Positions 27,761 to 36,387 of a DNA stretch of 64,000 nt are shown in pieces (within the stretch, counting starts at the first letter, position 1; every line of letters starts with the position of its first letter). Below the pieces are notes generated by a model. That model made no database searches. It had not been told where the DNA came from and saw only the letters and a list, made by a program, of their open reading frames with translations. Source of the stretch: Blastochloris viridis (lineage in GTDB: Bacteria; Pseudomonadota; Alphaproteobacteria; Rhizobiales; Xanthobacteraceae). Both the position numbers and the translations under genes were made by a program. The stretch is from NCBI RefSeq assembly GCF_001402875.1, contig NZ_CP012946.1, positions 3,574,001 through 3,638,000 on the forward strand, in the 5' to 3' direction.

Positions 27761-28147
27761 ATGTCCCTGGTACGTGCCGTTCCCCTGATCGCCGCTCTCG
27801 CCCTTGCCGCCTGCAACACACTGGAGACCGCCACCGCGCCCGCGCCCGCCGCGCCGGTCAATCCGAACGCGAGCGTCGCGACCCTCGACATCCCGTTCGG
27901 TGAGCCTTGCGGCGCCGAGCTTTCTGCTTACAAGTCGGTGATGGACAACGACCTTCGCACCGGCCACGTCAACAAGCCGGTCTATGATAAGGTGATCAAC
28001 GAGCTCCGGCCGGCGGTGGCCGCCTGCCAAGCCGCCCGCAGCTACGAAGCGATCGCGCTGATGAACGCCACCAAGCGCCGCTTCGGCTACCCGGTTCCGC
28101 AAGGCGAAGGCCCGGTTCGTCGTCGCGACCTCGCCGGCGGGACGTAA
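27761..28147 (+). CDS. Small putative lipoprotein
   Basis: 128 residues from ATG 27761, preceded by AGAGG. The N-terminus MSLVRAVPLIAALALAAC is a lipoprotein signal with a lipobox ending in cysteine 18. The mature part starts with an Ala/Pro-rich linker, then DIPFGEPCGAELSAYKSVMD and a helical segment with two further cysteines. I do not recognise the family. It should be anchored in the inner or outer membrane on the periplasmic side. It lies 62 bp before a patatin-like lipoprotein gene in the same direction, so the two may be cotranscribed. Confidence 0.75.
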   Translation: MSLVRAVPLIAALALAACNTLETATAPAPAAPVNPNASVATLDIPFGEPCGAELSAYKSVMDNDLRTGHVNKPVYDKVINELRPAVAACQAARSYEAIALMNATKRRFGYPVPQGEGPVRRRDLAGGT

Positions 28148-28209
28148 CCCCTGCTCACGTCGTTCGATCGTATCGGCCGCCTGGGCCTTCCATCTGTGAG
28201 ACAACAGCA

Positions 28210-29583
28210 ATGACACGCCGCCGACTCGCCGTGGTCGCGCTGCTCGGCGCCGTGGCTGCCGGCTGCGGAACCGTCTTCAACCTGCCGGCCAACCGGCCGA
28301 TCACCGCGGAGTCGCCGCGGCTGGACGCGGCCGATTCGGCGGTGATTTCCGGCGACGTCGCGGTTGCGTTGTCGTTTTCCGGCGGCGGCACCCGCGCGGC
28401 GGCGTTCGCCCACGGTGTGCTCACAGCACTCGACCGCATGCCGGGCAAAGGCGGCCGCAGCAACCTCGACCGCGTGGTGTTCGTGTCGGGCGTGTCGGGC
28501 GGCTCGGTTGCCGCCGCCTATTTCGGCCTCAAGGGCCGCGACGCCCTGACCGACTTCCGCGAGAAGTTCCTGGAGCGGAACGCCGAGGAAAGCCTCGACA
28601 CCCAGATCAGCGTCGCCAACCTGGTGCGGGGCCTGGAAGGCGGCGTCAACGACTCCACCCGCCTGCCGGCCTGGCTCGATCGCCAGCTGTTCCACGGCGC
28701 CACCATCGCCGATCTTTACCGGCCGAACCGGCCGCTGGTGTGGATCAACGCCTCCGATCTCTACAACCGGACGCCGTTCCACTTCTCGCCGTCGACCTTC
28801 ACGGCGCTGTGCAGCGACATCACCACCTATCCGCTGTCGCACGCGGTGGCCGCGTCGGCGGCGGTGCCGGTGGCGTTCGCGCCGATCGTGCTGGAATCAT
28901 TCCCCAACTCCTGCGAGGCGCCGCTGCCGAGCTGGGTCAACCGGGTGCTGAAAAGCTCGACCGCCGGAAGCCAGGTCCGCGCTTTTGCCCAGGCCCTGAC
29001 CCGCTATCGCGACCCCGGCCAGCTCCGCTACGTCAAGCTGGCCGACGGCGGCTTGGTCGACAATTTCGGCCTGACCGGCATCGTCATCACCCGCGAGATC
29101 GTCGACAAGCCCTACGCGCCGCTGACGCCGGAGCGCGCGGTCAAGCTGCGCCGCGTGCTGTTCGTCGTGGTCAATGCCGGCCGCGGGCCGAGCGGCGACT
29201 GGGGGCGCAAGCTGGAGGGACCGTCGGGGCGGGAGCTGTTCGGCGCCGTCACCGACACCGCCATCGACGCCGCCGCCAGTTCGTCGTTCGACGCCTTCCG
29301 CCTCACCATGAGCCAGTGGGAGGCGGCGACGCGCAAATGGCGCTGCGGCCTTTCCGCCGCCGAGGCCCAAAAGCTCGGCGCCGGGCCGGGCTGGCGCTGC
29401 GCCGACGTCACGTTCGACATCGCCGAGATCGCCTTCAGCCAACTCGGCGACCGCGCCGCCATTCTCAACGCGGTGCCGACCCGGCTCAAGCTCGAGCGGG
29501 ACGAGGTCGACCTGGTGGTCAATGCCGGCATCGAGGCCACCATGGCCCACCCGGTGGTGCGTCAAAGCCTCGGCGTGCGCTGA
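28210..29583 (+). CDS. Patatin-like phospholipase, lipoprotein
   Basis: 457 residues. A lipobox (LLGAVAAGC, cysteine 19) predicts lipid anchoring. The patatin core has the oxyanion loop ALSFSGGGTRAAAFAHGVL, the nucleophile elbow FVSGVSGGSVAAAYF (G-x-S-x-G with the catalytic Ser) and the DGG dyad in LADGGLVDNFG. All catalytic elements are present, so it is probably an active lipid acyl hydrolase at the envelope. Substrate is unknown. It is convergent with the Nudix gene. Confidence 0.87.
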   Translation: MTRRRLAVVALLGAVAAGCGTVFNLPANRPITAESPRLDAADSAVISGDVAVALSFSGGGTRAAAFAHGVLTALDRMPGKGGRSNLDRVVFVSGVSGGSVAAAYFGLKGRDALTDFREKFLERNAEESLDTQISVANLVRGLEGGVNDSTRLPAWLDRQLFHGATIADLYRPNRPLVWINASDLYNRTPFHFSPSTFTALCSDITTYPLSHAVAASAAVPVAFAPIVLESFPNSCEAPLPSWVNRVLKSSTAGSQVRAFAQALTRYRDPGQLRYVKLADGGLVDNFGLTGIVITREIVDKPYAPLTPERAVKLRRVLFVVVNAGRGPSGDWGRKLEGPSGRELFGAVTDTAIDAAASSSFDAFRLTMSQWEAATRKWRCGLSAAEAQKLGAGPGWRCADVTFDIAEIAFSQLGDRAAILNAVPTRLKLERDEVDLVVNAGIEATMAHPVVRQSLGVR

Positions 29584-29590
29584 GACGCCG

Positions 29591-30292
29591 TCAATCGGAC
29601 AGCGACGCCGTTAGGTAAGCCCGCATGAAGACCGGCGCGGCAGCGGGAATATCGGCGCGGCGATACACGGCGATGACATCCGCCAGCTCGGCCTCGGGGT
29701 CGGCGCCGATCCCGGCGCGCACCCGGGCCAGCAGCGCCGCGCAGGTCTGATCGGCCGCAAACACCTTGATCACGGCGATGCGCGGGCCGGCGAACACCGC
29801 GGTCCAGCCCGGCTCGGCGCGAAACGCCACGGCATCGAGCCCGGTCTCCTCGCGCAACTCCCGCACCACCGAACCGGCGAGGTCGACCCGGCCGCCCCGC
29901 ACGTCGCCGGGATCGGGCGTTCCAGCGGGAAAATAGACCTGTCCGGCCGCCGCGGTGTGGTCGGCCATCACGCCGAGCAGAAAGCCACCGTCGCGGCCCC
30001 GCACCGCGGCCATGCCGAACACGTTGCGGACGGCGTCGTCGGGAAAGCCGGTGCCGCGCCACCACAGAAAGCTGGCGAAATCGGTCTCGAACGCCCGGCC
30101 GGCGAGGGTGCCGCCGTGACAGGCAACGTCGCGGAACAGCAGCACCCGGCCGTTCCACAGTTTCGGCTGCGCTCGCTTCCGCTCGGCGAAATTGCGGTCG
30201 ATGTCGGCCCGGCGCTCCACCGCCAGCGGCCATTGCGGGGCGCCGACGTCGAAATCGGTCGCGTCGATGTGACGGATCGCCGGCAGGCTCAT
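29591..30292 (-). CDS. Nudix-family hydrolase, variant box
   Basis: 233 residues. The Nudix helix ends in VVRELREETGL, matching REUXEEXGU, but the preceding loop is short: GGRVD is followed by only four residues before VVREL, and Asp stands where Glu is usual. The N-terminal half (LWNGRVLLFRDVAC, FASFLWWRGTGFPDDAVRNVFGMAA) is typical of a conserved alphaproteobacterial group without assigned substrate. It probably acts on a nucleoside diphosphate derivative in the cytoplasm. It lies 33 bp downstream of pdxY on the same strand, so the two may be cotranscribed. Confidence 0.75.
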   Translation of the reverse strand: MSLPAIRHIDATDFDVGAPQWPLAVERRADIDRNFAERKRAQPKLWNGRVLLFRDVACHGGTLAGRAFETDFASFLWWRGTGFPDDAVRNVFGMAAVRGRDGGFLLGVMADHTAAAGQVYFPAGTPDPGDVRGGRVDLAGSVVRELREETGLDAVAFRAEPGWTAVFAGPRIAVIKVFAADQTCAALLARVRAGIGADPEAELADVIAVYRRADIPAAAPVFMRAYLTASLSD

Positions 30293-30325
30293 GGCATCGT
30301 CGCGCCTTTCACGCCCGCCCGCCGG

Positions 30326-31189
30326 TCATCCCGCCGCGCCGGAGACCGGTTCGGCGGTGAACACCCGGCTCGGCGCGACGAACTCGTCCTGAGCGGCGAC
30401 GGTGAGGATCTCGCGCGAGCCGGCATCATCGGTGCGCTTGAGCAGGCCGAAGGTCGAGGACGCCGCCAGCACCAGCGCGTCACGGGCCGAGCCGGTGCGC
30501 TTCCAATGATAGAAGAACAGCGCGGCGATGGCATCGCCGGCGCCATTGACCGACAGGCCGAGCCGCGGCGTACGCACCCGCCATTTGCCGGCGGCGTCCG
30601 ACACCAGAAGGTCGATGGCATCGCTCGGCGTGTCATCGGTAACCAGGCTGGTGACCAAGATCACCTTGGGGCCGAGCCGGTGGACGGTGTCGGCAGCCTT
30701 CAGTGCCGATCCCAGCGTTGAAACCGCACCCCCGGCGAGAAAATCGAGCTCGAACTGATTGGGCGTCACCACGTCGGCAGCCGGCACCGCCCGCTCGCGC
30801 ATGAACTCGGGAATGCCCGGCCGTACGAAGATGCCGCGGCCGACGTCGCCGATCACCGGATCGCAGCAATACTGCGCGGCCGGGTTGGCGGCGCGCACCC
30901 GCTCGACGGCGTCAAGGATCGCTTCGCCGATGTCGGCGCCGCCCATGTATCCGGACAGCACGCCATCGCAGGTCGGCAACACGCCGCGGTCGGCGATGCC
31001 ACTGACGATCTGGCGGATGGCGGCGCCGTCGAATACCTGGCCGGTCCAGGCGCCATACCCGGTGTGGTTGGAGAACTGGACGGTGTGGATCGGCCACACC
31101 TCGACACCGAGGCGCTGCAGCGGAAACACCGCCGAGGCGTTGCCGACGTGACCGAACGCGACGTGGGATTGGATCGACAGAATGTTCAT
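30326..31189 (-). CDS. pdxY: Pyridoxal kinase PdxY
   Basis: 287 residues from ATG 31189 (MNILSIQSHVAFGHVGNASA); longer starts add unrelated sequence. Ribokinase-fold motifs: YCCDPVIGDVGRGIFVRP, VVTPNQFELDFL, VTSLVTDD and the catalytic SVNGAGDAIAALFFYHW (GAGD). It phosphorylates pyridoxal to PLP, the B6 salvage step. PdxY rather than PdxK is suggested by HVAFGHVGNASAVFPLQRLG and the GYMGG turn, but the paralogues are hard to separate by eye. A Nudix gene follows on the same strand. Confidence 0.9.
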   Translation of the reverse strand: MNILSIQSHVAFGHVGNASAVFPLQRLGVEVWPIHTVQFSNHTGYGAWTGQVFDGAAIRQIVSGIADRGVLPTCDGVLSGYMGGADIGEAILDAVERVRAANPAAQYCCDPVIGDVGRGIFVRPGIPEFMRERAVPAADVVTPNQFELDFLAGGAVSTLGSALKAADTVHRLGPKVILVTSLVTDDTPSDAIDLLVSDAAGKWRVRTPRLGLSVNGAGDAIAALFFYHWKRTGSARDALVLAASSTFGLLKRTDDAGSREILTVAAQDEFVAPSRVFTAEPVSGAAG

Positions 31190-31623
31190 TGCGGGAAGAA
31201 CGCCGAACTTGCAGGACCAAGGCAGGGTGGCGGACGCGGCCGCAAGGCAGCACCGCAAGGCGGCCGCATGGCCCGACCGACGGCACGGGCGTGTTGCGAA
31301 GCGGGCCGCCGCCCGGCCCGGCCGCCTGCTTAATCCAATTTGTGCGGCGATGGGAACGGCTTTTGCGAAGGGCGCCATCCCCGCGCCCGTGCAGGCAGTA
31401 CCGGTTGCGCCCGGCACCGGTGCGCTTCGAGCCGGGTTCGCACGCTGGTTCGCCGCCAACCTTTGCGCGCGACCGATGCAGGCCGTAGGGATTCCGGGCG
31501 ACGAAACGCCGGCCGGATCGGCCGGATTTCGAGTGAAGCCCGGTGCCGCCGATCACGTTCTGTCCCGCCGCGATCCGAGCCTATCGGCGGCCACCGATGA
31601 GCATTGTCCAGATCGGACGGTGT
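31190..31623. other. Non-coding gap upstream of pdxY
   Basis: This 434-bp gap lies between the pdxY start and the end of the SnoaL-like gene. I see no credible gene, RNA or clear repeat in it; the promoter of pdxY should be near its left end. Confidence 0.4.
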
Positions 31624-32061
31624 TCAGGCCACCGCCCTGGTCCCGCCGCCCTCGCCGCCGTCCTGAAACAGCCTGGCGGCAGCGGCGGTGTCGAGGAACT
31701 GGTCGACCGCGACGATCAGATCGTGATCGAGGCTGACGACATCGATGAACTGCAGCTTGGCCGGCTCCGTGGCCCGCCCGCTTCGCACCGGCATGGTCCA
31801 GCGCACCACGGCGCGGGTGCCGTCAACGATCAGGTCCTGCAGGGTGGGGCCCACCGGCTGCGCCCACGCGCCGAGCCGGTCGAGATACACTTTCAAGCCG
31901 TCGAGCCCGTTGTAGCGGCCGGCGAACGGCACCACTTCAGGATCGCCAAGGGAGGAGATCCTCACCTCGGGATGGAAACAGGCCAGCGCGGCTTCAAGGT
32001 CTCCCCGCCAGCGGCTATCATAGGCCTCGAGAATGATCTGCGTCACGTCTGAGCGGTCCAT
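31624..32061 (-). CDS. SnoaL/NTF2-like fold protein
   Basis: 145 residues from ATG 32061. The pattern ILEAYDSRWRGDLEAALACF, HPEVRISSLGDPEVVPFAGR, YNGLDGLKVYLDRLGAWA and a C-terminal beta region with VVRWTMPVR matches the cone-shaped SnoaL-like/NTF2-like fold. Members are small polyketide cyclases, isomerases or binding proteins, so no reaction can be assigned. No signal peptide. It stands alone with a relatively AT-rich upstream region. Confidence 0.78.
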   Translation of the reverse strand: MDRSDVTQIILEAYDSRWRGDLEAALACFHPEVRISSLGDPEVVPFAGRYNGLDGLKVYLDRLGAWAQPVGPTLQDLIVDGTRAVVRWTMPVRSGRATEPAKLQFIDVVSLDHDLIVAVDQFLDTAAAARLFQDGGEGGGTRAVA

Positions 32062-32573
32062 CGGCGTGCCCCTGTTTCGACCGTGAACCTGGATCACGGT
32101 GGAAGTTCGTGGACCAGGACATTTCACGATGTCGGAATGACAGGCCACTGTTAGAATTTACAGTATTGGCCTTCTGCACTCAGGTTGTGCCGGCGCCCTC
32201 ACACTGCGTTCGGTAGAATAACGTGCCATTTTGGGCGACGCGTCCTCACGCAATCTTTCCGTGTGTGACAACTCGATTTGACCATCCTGACAGTATTGCA
32301 ACCTATGCGCTCATTCACCTCCCCAATTTGGAGGACTTTAAGCCACCTGGACGCGATGTCCGGTGCCGCGTTGGGCGACCAGCGGTGCCGTGCCGGTGCC
32401 GATTTCGCCGGCTGACGTCAGAGATCGGTCTCGCCGGCTGGTCGGCCCAAATCGCGTTTTCATTGCGGCCCAGAGACAACTCCGCGTGAGGCGGCCGGCG
32501 TCGCATGATCCACCCACCGCGACCGGCGTATCCCCCATACCGGTACCGCCGGCGACGGCTTTTCGGGTTTGAG
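32062..32573. other. Lower-GC intergenic region with a 9-bp direct repeat
   Basis: The 512 bp between two divergent small genes are clearly less GC-rich at 32100-32345 than the rest of the window. ACAGTATTG occurs at 32160-32168 and 32290-32298. It probably holds both divergent promoters. A possible 88-codon reading frame at 32223-32489 has no recognisable features and was not accepted. Confidence 0.45.
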
Positions 32574-32969
32574 ATGACACATGCCGCTTTGAGTTCCGCT
32601 CCCGCCACCACGGTCTATTATGATGGCTCCTGCCCGGTGTGTGCCCGCGAGATTGCGCACTATCGCGGCTGCGACGGCGCCGATTCGATCGTTTGGACCG
32701 ACATCTCAGGGTCGAGCGACGCACTGGTCGCCGCCGACCTGACCCGGGCCGAGGCGGATGGCCGTTTCCATGTCCGACGCGCTGACGGCACGCTGGCCGA
32801 TGGCGGCGCCGCCTTCGCCTCGCTGTGGCTGGCGCTGCCGAAGTTCCGCCGTCTCGGCCGGCTCGCGGCCACCCGCGCCGGCGCGGCTGTGCTCGAAGTC
32901 GCCTATCGGCTGTGGCTGGTGGTGATGCCGCTGGTGCGGCGCGTGCTGCCGCCGCCGCGGCAGCAATAG
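32574..32969 (+). CDS. DCC-family thiol-disulfide oxidoreductase-like protein (DUF393)
   Basis: 131 residues from ATG 32574. The family signature YYDGSCPVCAREIAHYRG gives the DxxCPxC motif for which the DCC family is named; downstream GRFHVRRADGTLADGGAAFASLW and the hydrophobic C-terminal helix AYRLWLVVMPLVRRVL are also typical. These proteins are predicted to have thioredoxin-like redox activity, but few have been tested. It is convergent with the TPM-domain gene that follows. Confidence 0.85.
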   Translation: MTHAALSSAPATTVYYDGSCPVCAREIAHYRGCDGADSIVWTDISGSSDALVAADLTRAEADGRFHVRRADGTLADGGAAFASLWLALPKFRRLGRLAATRAGAAVLEVAYRLWLVVMPLVRRVLPPPRQQ

Positions 32970-32988
32970 CGATCGACCGCCGTTGGGT

Positions 32989-33597
32989 TCAGATCTCGAT
33001 CAGCCGATTCGGCAGCTCGTCGACGTCGGTGCGGACACGCGGAAAATGCGCTGCCAGCACCTCGCCGACCGCGGCGATGGCGGACTCGAACCCGCTCGCC
33101 GGCTCGCCTCGTTTGATCGCCGCGGTCAGCGTGTCGACCGCGGTCCGCCACACCTCGGGACCGACCTTTTCGTAGATGCCGCGGTCGGCGATGACCTGAG
33201 CCGAACGCTCGGCCAGCGCGACGTAGATCAAGACGCCGGTACGTCCCTTCGTCCCGGTCAAGCCGCGGGCGACGAACTGCTCGACGGCGGCGCGGTGCGC
33301 CCGCGACCGCCTGATCGATCTCGGCACCAAGGCGAGCCGCACCGCCGGCACCAGGCCAGCGGCCGCGACGATGGCAAACACGGTGAGCTGCACCGCGTAG
33401 ATCATCGCCGCCGACCACGTCGTGGCGAAAAGCGCGGGCAAAGGCACCGCCAGCGCCGCCGCGGCGGCATAGGCCAGCGGCCACATCCGCCAGTCGCTGG
33501 CGCGGCGGGCGATCAAGCAGACGATTTCGCCGGACGTTTGCGATTCCGCGGCGGCGATGGCCGCCATGATGCGGGTTCGGACGCTGTCATCGATCAT
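32989..33597 (-). CDS. TPM-domain membrane protein
   Basis: 202 residues from ATG 33597, whose A overlaps the stop of the upstream gene (TAATG). It is a COG3762-type protein: IMAAIAAAESQTSGEIVCLIA at the N-terminus, two hydrophobic segments (about 45-95), then the second half of a TPM domain with GVLIYVALAERSAQVIADRGI. The domain faces the periplasm or cytosol depending on topology. TPM domains have been reported as phosphatase-like or photosystem-assembly factors; no function is established here. It forms a three-gene unit with the next TPM gene and lemA. Confidence 0.82.
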   Translation of the reverse strand: MIDDSVRTRIMAAIAAAESQTSGEIVCLIARRASDWRMWPLAYAAAAALAVPLPALFATTWSAAMIYAVQLTVFAIVAAAGLVPAVRLALVPRSIRRSRAHRAAVEQFVARGLTGTKGRTGVLIYVALAERSAQVIADRGIYEKVGPEVWRTAVDTLTAAIKRGEPASGFESAIAAVGEVLAAHFPRVRTDVDELPNRLIEI

Positions 33598-34385
33598 TAC
33601 CAGTCCCCCGACGAGCCGCCGCCGCCAAACGAGCCGCCACCGCCGGAAAAGCCGCCGCCCGAGCCGCCGGACCACGACCCGCCCGAGGACGCCCCCGAGC
33701 CGACCACGAAGTCGCGGCTGCGGCCTCGAGCAGGCGGCCCGCCGCCGTGGGCGCTCAGAATGAACACGATCACGATGATCACGATGATCGCGCCGACGAT
33801 GACGAGCCCAACCCAATCGGGCTCCGGCGGCGGCGCGACCGCACGCGCCTTCCACTCCGAATCGTCATGGGTCAGCACATCGATGATGGCGTCGACCCCG
33901 GCGGCGATGCCGCCAGCGAAATCCTTGGTGCGGAACTTCGGCAAGATGGCGGTGTCGATGATCACCCGCGCGATCGCGTCGGTCAGTGTCCCTTCAAGGC
34001 CATAGCCGACCTCGATGCGCACCTTGCGCTCGTTCGGCGCCACGATCAGCAGCGCGCCGTTGTTCTTGCCGGCCTGGCCGATCTGCCAGGACCGCCCGAG
34101 GCGGTAGCCGAACTCCTCGATGGTGGTGCCCTGCAGCGACTTGAGCGTCACCACCACGATCTGATCGGTGGTCTTGGCCTCATAGTCGGCCAGCTGTTTG
34201 GTAATGGCGGCGTGGCGGGCGGGGTCGATGATGCCGGCGTCGTCGACCACCCGGCCGGTCAGCGCCGGAAAGACCGGCGAGGTCTCGGCCACCACCGGCC
34301 CGGCGAGCGCTAGAGTGAGCACGAACGACAGGAGCCAGCTGGCGACGGCAAACCGCGCCGTCGCCAGCGCGCCAACCTGCGTCAC
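33597..34385 (-). CDS. TPM-domain protein with glycine-rich C-terminus (YgcG-like)
   Basis: 262 residues from GTG 34385; a TTG at 34400 overlapping the lemA stop is an alternative. A signal peptide ends near VVAETSP. The TPM domain begins LTGRVVDDAGIIDPARHAAI, with DQIVVVTLKSLQG and LLIVAPNERKVRIEVGYGLEG, followed by one membrane helix (LVIVGAIIVIIVIVFIL) and a Gly/Ser repeat tail (GGGFSGGGGSFGGGGSSG). This layout is that of YgcG/COG1512, almost always encoded beside LemA as here. It is probably an inner-membrane protein with a periplasmic domain. Confidence 0.88.
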   Translation of the reverse strand: MTQVGALATARFAVASWLLSFVLTLALAGPVVAETSPVFPALTGRVVDDAGIIDPARHAAITKQLADYEAKTTDQIVVVTLKSLQGTTIEEFGYRLGRSWQIGQAGKNNGALLIVAPNERKVRIEVGYGLEGTLTDAIARVIIDTAILPKFRTKDFAGGIAAGVDAIIDVLTHDDSEWKARAVAPPPEPDWVGLVIVGAIIVIIVIVFILSAHGGGPPARGRSRDFVVGSGASSGGSWSGGSGGGFSGGGGSFGGGGSSGDW

Positions 34386-34396
34386 CCGCCGCCGGC

Positions 34397-34996
34397 TCAA
34401 TTGAACTTCACCTGCGGCACCTTCATCTGCTCCTCGGAGATGGTGAAGGTCGCCATCGGCTGGTAGGCGCGGTAGAGGGTCGAGGCCCACAGCACGCCGG
34501 GGAAGGTCTTGAGCTCGGTGTTGTAGCGGCGCACCGCCTCGATGTAGTCGCGCCGCGCCACCGCGATGCGATTCTCGGTGCCCTCGAGCTGCGACTGCAG
34601 TGCGAGGTAGTTCTGATTGGATTTCAGGTCCGGGTAGGCTTCCGACACCGCGATCAGCCGGCCGAGCGCGCCGGAGAGCTGGGTCTGGGCGTCCTGGAAG
34701 CGCTTGAACGCTTCCGGGTTGGTCAAAACGTCCGGCGACAGCTGGACCGAGGTCGCTTTGGCGCGGGCATTGACCACCGCTTCGAGCACCTCGCGCTCCT
34801 GCTTGGCGAAGCCGCGCACGGTCTCGACCAGGTTTGGCACCAGATCGGACCTGCGCTGGTACTGGTTCAGCACCTCGCTCCAGGTCGCCTTGGCCTCCTC
34901 CTCGGCGGAGGGAATGGTGTTGACGCCGCAACCGGCGACACCGAACGCGAGCAGCACGGCAAACAGCGGCGCGCGCAGAGCGCGGATGGCGATCAT
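34397..34996 (-). CDS. lemA: LemA family lipoprotein
   Basis: 199 residues from ATG 34996, preceded by an excellent AGGAGG. The N-terminus LRAPLFAVLLAFGVAGC is a lipobox signal. The body is helical with the LemA pattern: YQRRSDLVPNLVETVRGFA, EREVLEAVVNARAKA, NQNYLALQSQLEGTENRIAV and ARRDYIEAVRRYNTELKTFPG. LemA proteins are coiled membrane proteins of unclear function. It heads a three-gene unit with two TPM-domain genes on the minus strand. Confidence 0.92.
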   Translation of the reverse strand: MIAIRALRAPLFAVLLAFGVAGCGVNTIPSAEEEAKATWSEVLNQYQRRSDLVPNLVETVRGFAKQEREVLEAVVNARAKATSVQLSPDVLTNPEAFKRFQDAQTQLSGALGRLIAVSEAYPDLKSNQNYLALQSQLEGTENRIAVARRDYIEAVRRYNTELKTFPGVLWASTLYRAYQPMATFTISEEQMKVPQVKFN

Positions 34997-35153
34997 GGAA
35001 CCCTCCTGTCGCAGGCGAAGCGAATGCCAACAGCCGGCTTTCGCCGCCACGGCAACACAGCGTAGCGTGGCGGCGCGGCAGCCGGAAGCCCGGCGCCGGC
35101 CGCAACTTGCGGGGCACGGTCTCCGCCAAGAAACAATGAAGGGATGAGGCGCG

Positions 35154-35768
35154 ATGCCGACGCTGACGTTTTGGTACGACTTTGCCTCGACCTATTCCTT
35201 CCTGGCGGCGGAGGCGGTGGACGACGCTGCGGCAGTGGCCGGGGTCGAGGTGACCTGGCGGCCATTCCTGCTCGGGCCGATCTTCGCCGGCCAGGGCTAC
35301 ACCACCTCGCCATTCAACCTCTATCCCGCCAAGGGCCGCCATATGTGGCGCGATCTGGCGCGCCTCGCTGCCCGGCTCGGCTACCCTGCCATCGTTCGGC
35401 CCGACCCGTTTCCGGCCAACGGCCTTCTGGCGGCGCGGGTCGCCACCGCGCTCGCCGACACCGACCGCCCGGCCTTCTCCCGGGCGGTGTTCCGCGCCGA
35501 ATTCGTCGGTGGCGCGGACATCGCTGACCGCAGCGTGATGGCGCGGCTGCTGACCGCTCTTTGCCACGACGCCGAGGCGGTGCTGGCGCGCGCGGCGAGC
35601 GATGAGGTCAAGGCGAGCTTGCGGGCGGCGACGGCAGCGGCCGAACAGCGCGGCATCTTCGGCGCACCGAGCTTCACCGCGGCCGATGGCGAGCTGTTCT
35701 GGGGCAGCGACCGCCTCGCCGACGCGCTGGCCTTTGCGCAGGGGCAGCGCTGGGGGCTGCCGGCCTGA
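35154..35768 (+). CDS. 2-hydroxychromene-2-carboxylate isomerase-like DsbA-fold protein
   Basis: 204 residues. It begins LTFWYDFASTYSFLAAEAV and continues WRPFLLGPIF, RDLARLAARLGYP and GIFGAPSFTA, with a final GSDRLADAL, as in the HCCA isomerase/kappa-GST group. The N-terminal catalytic Ser of the family is in the STYSF turn. Members isomerise 2-hydroxychromene-2-carboxylate in naphthalene breakdown or act as glutathione-dependent enzymes; with no aromatic pathway nearby, a general role is more likely. It is convergent with the ECF sigma gene. Confidence 0.82.
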   Translation: MPTLTFWYDFASTYSFLAAEAVDDAAAVAGVEVTWRPFLLGPIFAGQGYTTSPFNLYPAKGRHMWRDLARLAARLGYPAIVRPDPFPANGLLAARVATALADTDRPAFSRAVFRAEFVGGADIADRSVMARLLTALCHDAEAVLARAASDEVKASLRAATAAAEQRGIFGAPSFTAADGELFWGSDRLADALAFAQGQRWGLPA

Positions 35769-35784
35769 GCAGGTGAACAGGTGG

Positions 35785-36351
35785 TCAAACGGCGGCGTCG
35801 ACTCCACCCGCCTCGAGTTGGCGGCGCAGCCGGGTGAAGGCGAGACGGATGCGCGATTTCACCGTGCCGAGCGGCAGGCGCAGCTTGTCGGCGATATCGC
35901 TGTGCGACAGGTTCTCAAAGAACGCGAGCCGAATCAAAGCCAGCTGCTCGGGCGGCAGCGTCTTCATCGCGGCGCGGACGCGGTCCTCGCGCTGCATCGA
36001 ATCGAGCGCGTCGTCCGCCGCGGTGTCGTCGGAAGGCACCAGTTCGGCCTCGTCGGTGTCGAGCGGCTCGGAGCGGTCGCGCCGCAGCATGTCGATCCGG
36101 CGGTTTCGAGCGATGCGGTAAAGCCAGGTGCCGACCGAGGACTTCGAGCGGTCGAACTGCTCGGCCTTGCGCCACAGCGTGACCATCACCTCCTGGGTCA
36201 GTTCGTCGGCGAGGGCCGAATCGGCCCCGAGTCGCAGCAGATAGCCATTGATGCGGGGGGCGAAGTGATCGAACAGCCGGGTAAAGGCCGACCGGTCACG
36301 CCGTTCGGCCACCGCCGCGATCAGATCGGCCCATTCGTCCTGCAACGTCAC
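35785..36351 (-). CDS. ECF-type sigma factor
   Basis: 188 residues. Region 2 is FTRLFDHFAPRINGYLLRLG and LTQEVMVTLWRKAEQFDRSK, then VGTWLYRIARNRRIDMLRRD; region 4 is LPPEQLALIRLAFFENLSHS and IADKLRLPLGTVKSRIRLAF. The acidic linker between them (EPLDTDEAELVPSDDTAADD) is longer than in many ECF factors. It resembles the RpoE/ECF11-like group, but no ChrR-type anti-sigma gene is adjacent: downstream it meets a convergent isomerase gene and upstream a divergent ialB. A possible self-recognised promoter lies 37 bp upstream. Confidence 0.88.
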   Translation of the reverse strand: MTLQDEWADLIAAVAERRDRSAFTRLFDHFAPRINGYLLRLGADSALADELTQEVMVTLWRKAEQFDRSKSSVGTWLYRIARNRRIDMLRRDRSEPLDTDEAELVPSDDTAADDALDSMQREDRVRAAMKTLPPEQLALIRLAFFENLSHSDIADKLRLPLGTVKSRIRLAFTRLRRQLEAGGVDAAV

Positions 36352-36387
36352 GCCGACTCCTCACGCTCCGGCCCAGTCAGGCTCGGG

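Noticed and set aside
31182..31736. Plus-strand reading frame across the pdxY upstream gap
   Set aside because: Arg/Pro/Ala-biased translation, overlaps the pdxY start and the SnoaL-like gene, and has no family features.
32223..32489. Possible 88-codon gene
   Set aside because: No ribosome site, no recognisable motif and overlapping the presumed divergent promoter region.
33597..35807. One long minus-strand reading frame joining the TPM protein with sequence over lemA and the isomerase gene
   Set aside because: Only its last 262 codons resemble a protein; the rest overlaps lemA in another frame. The TPM protein is started at 34385.
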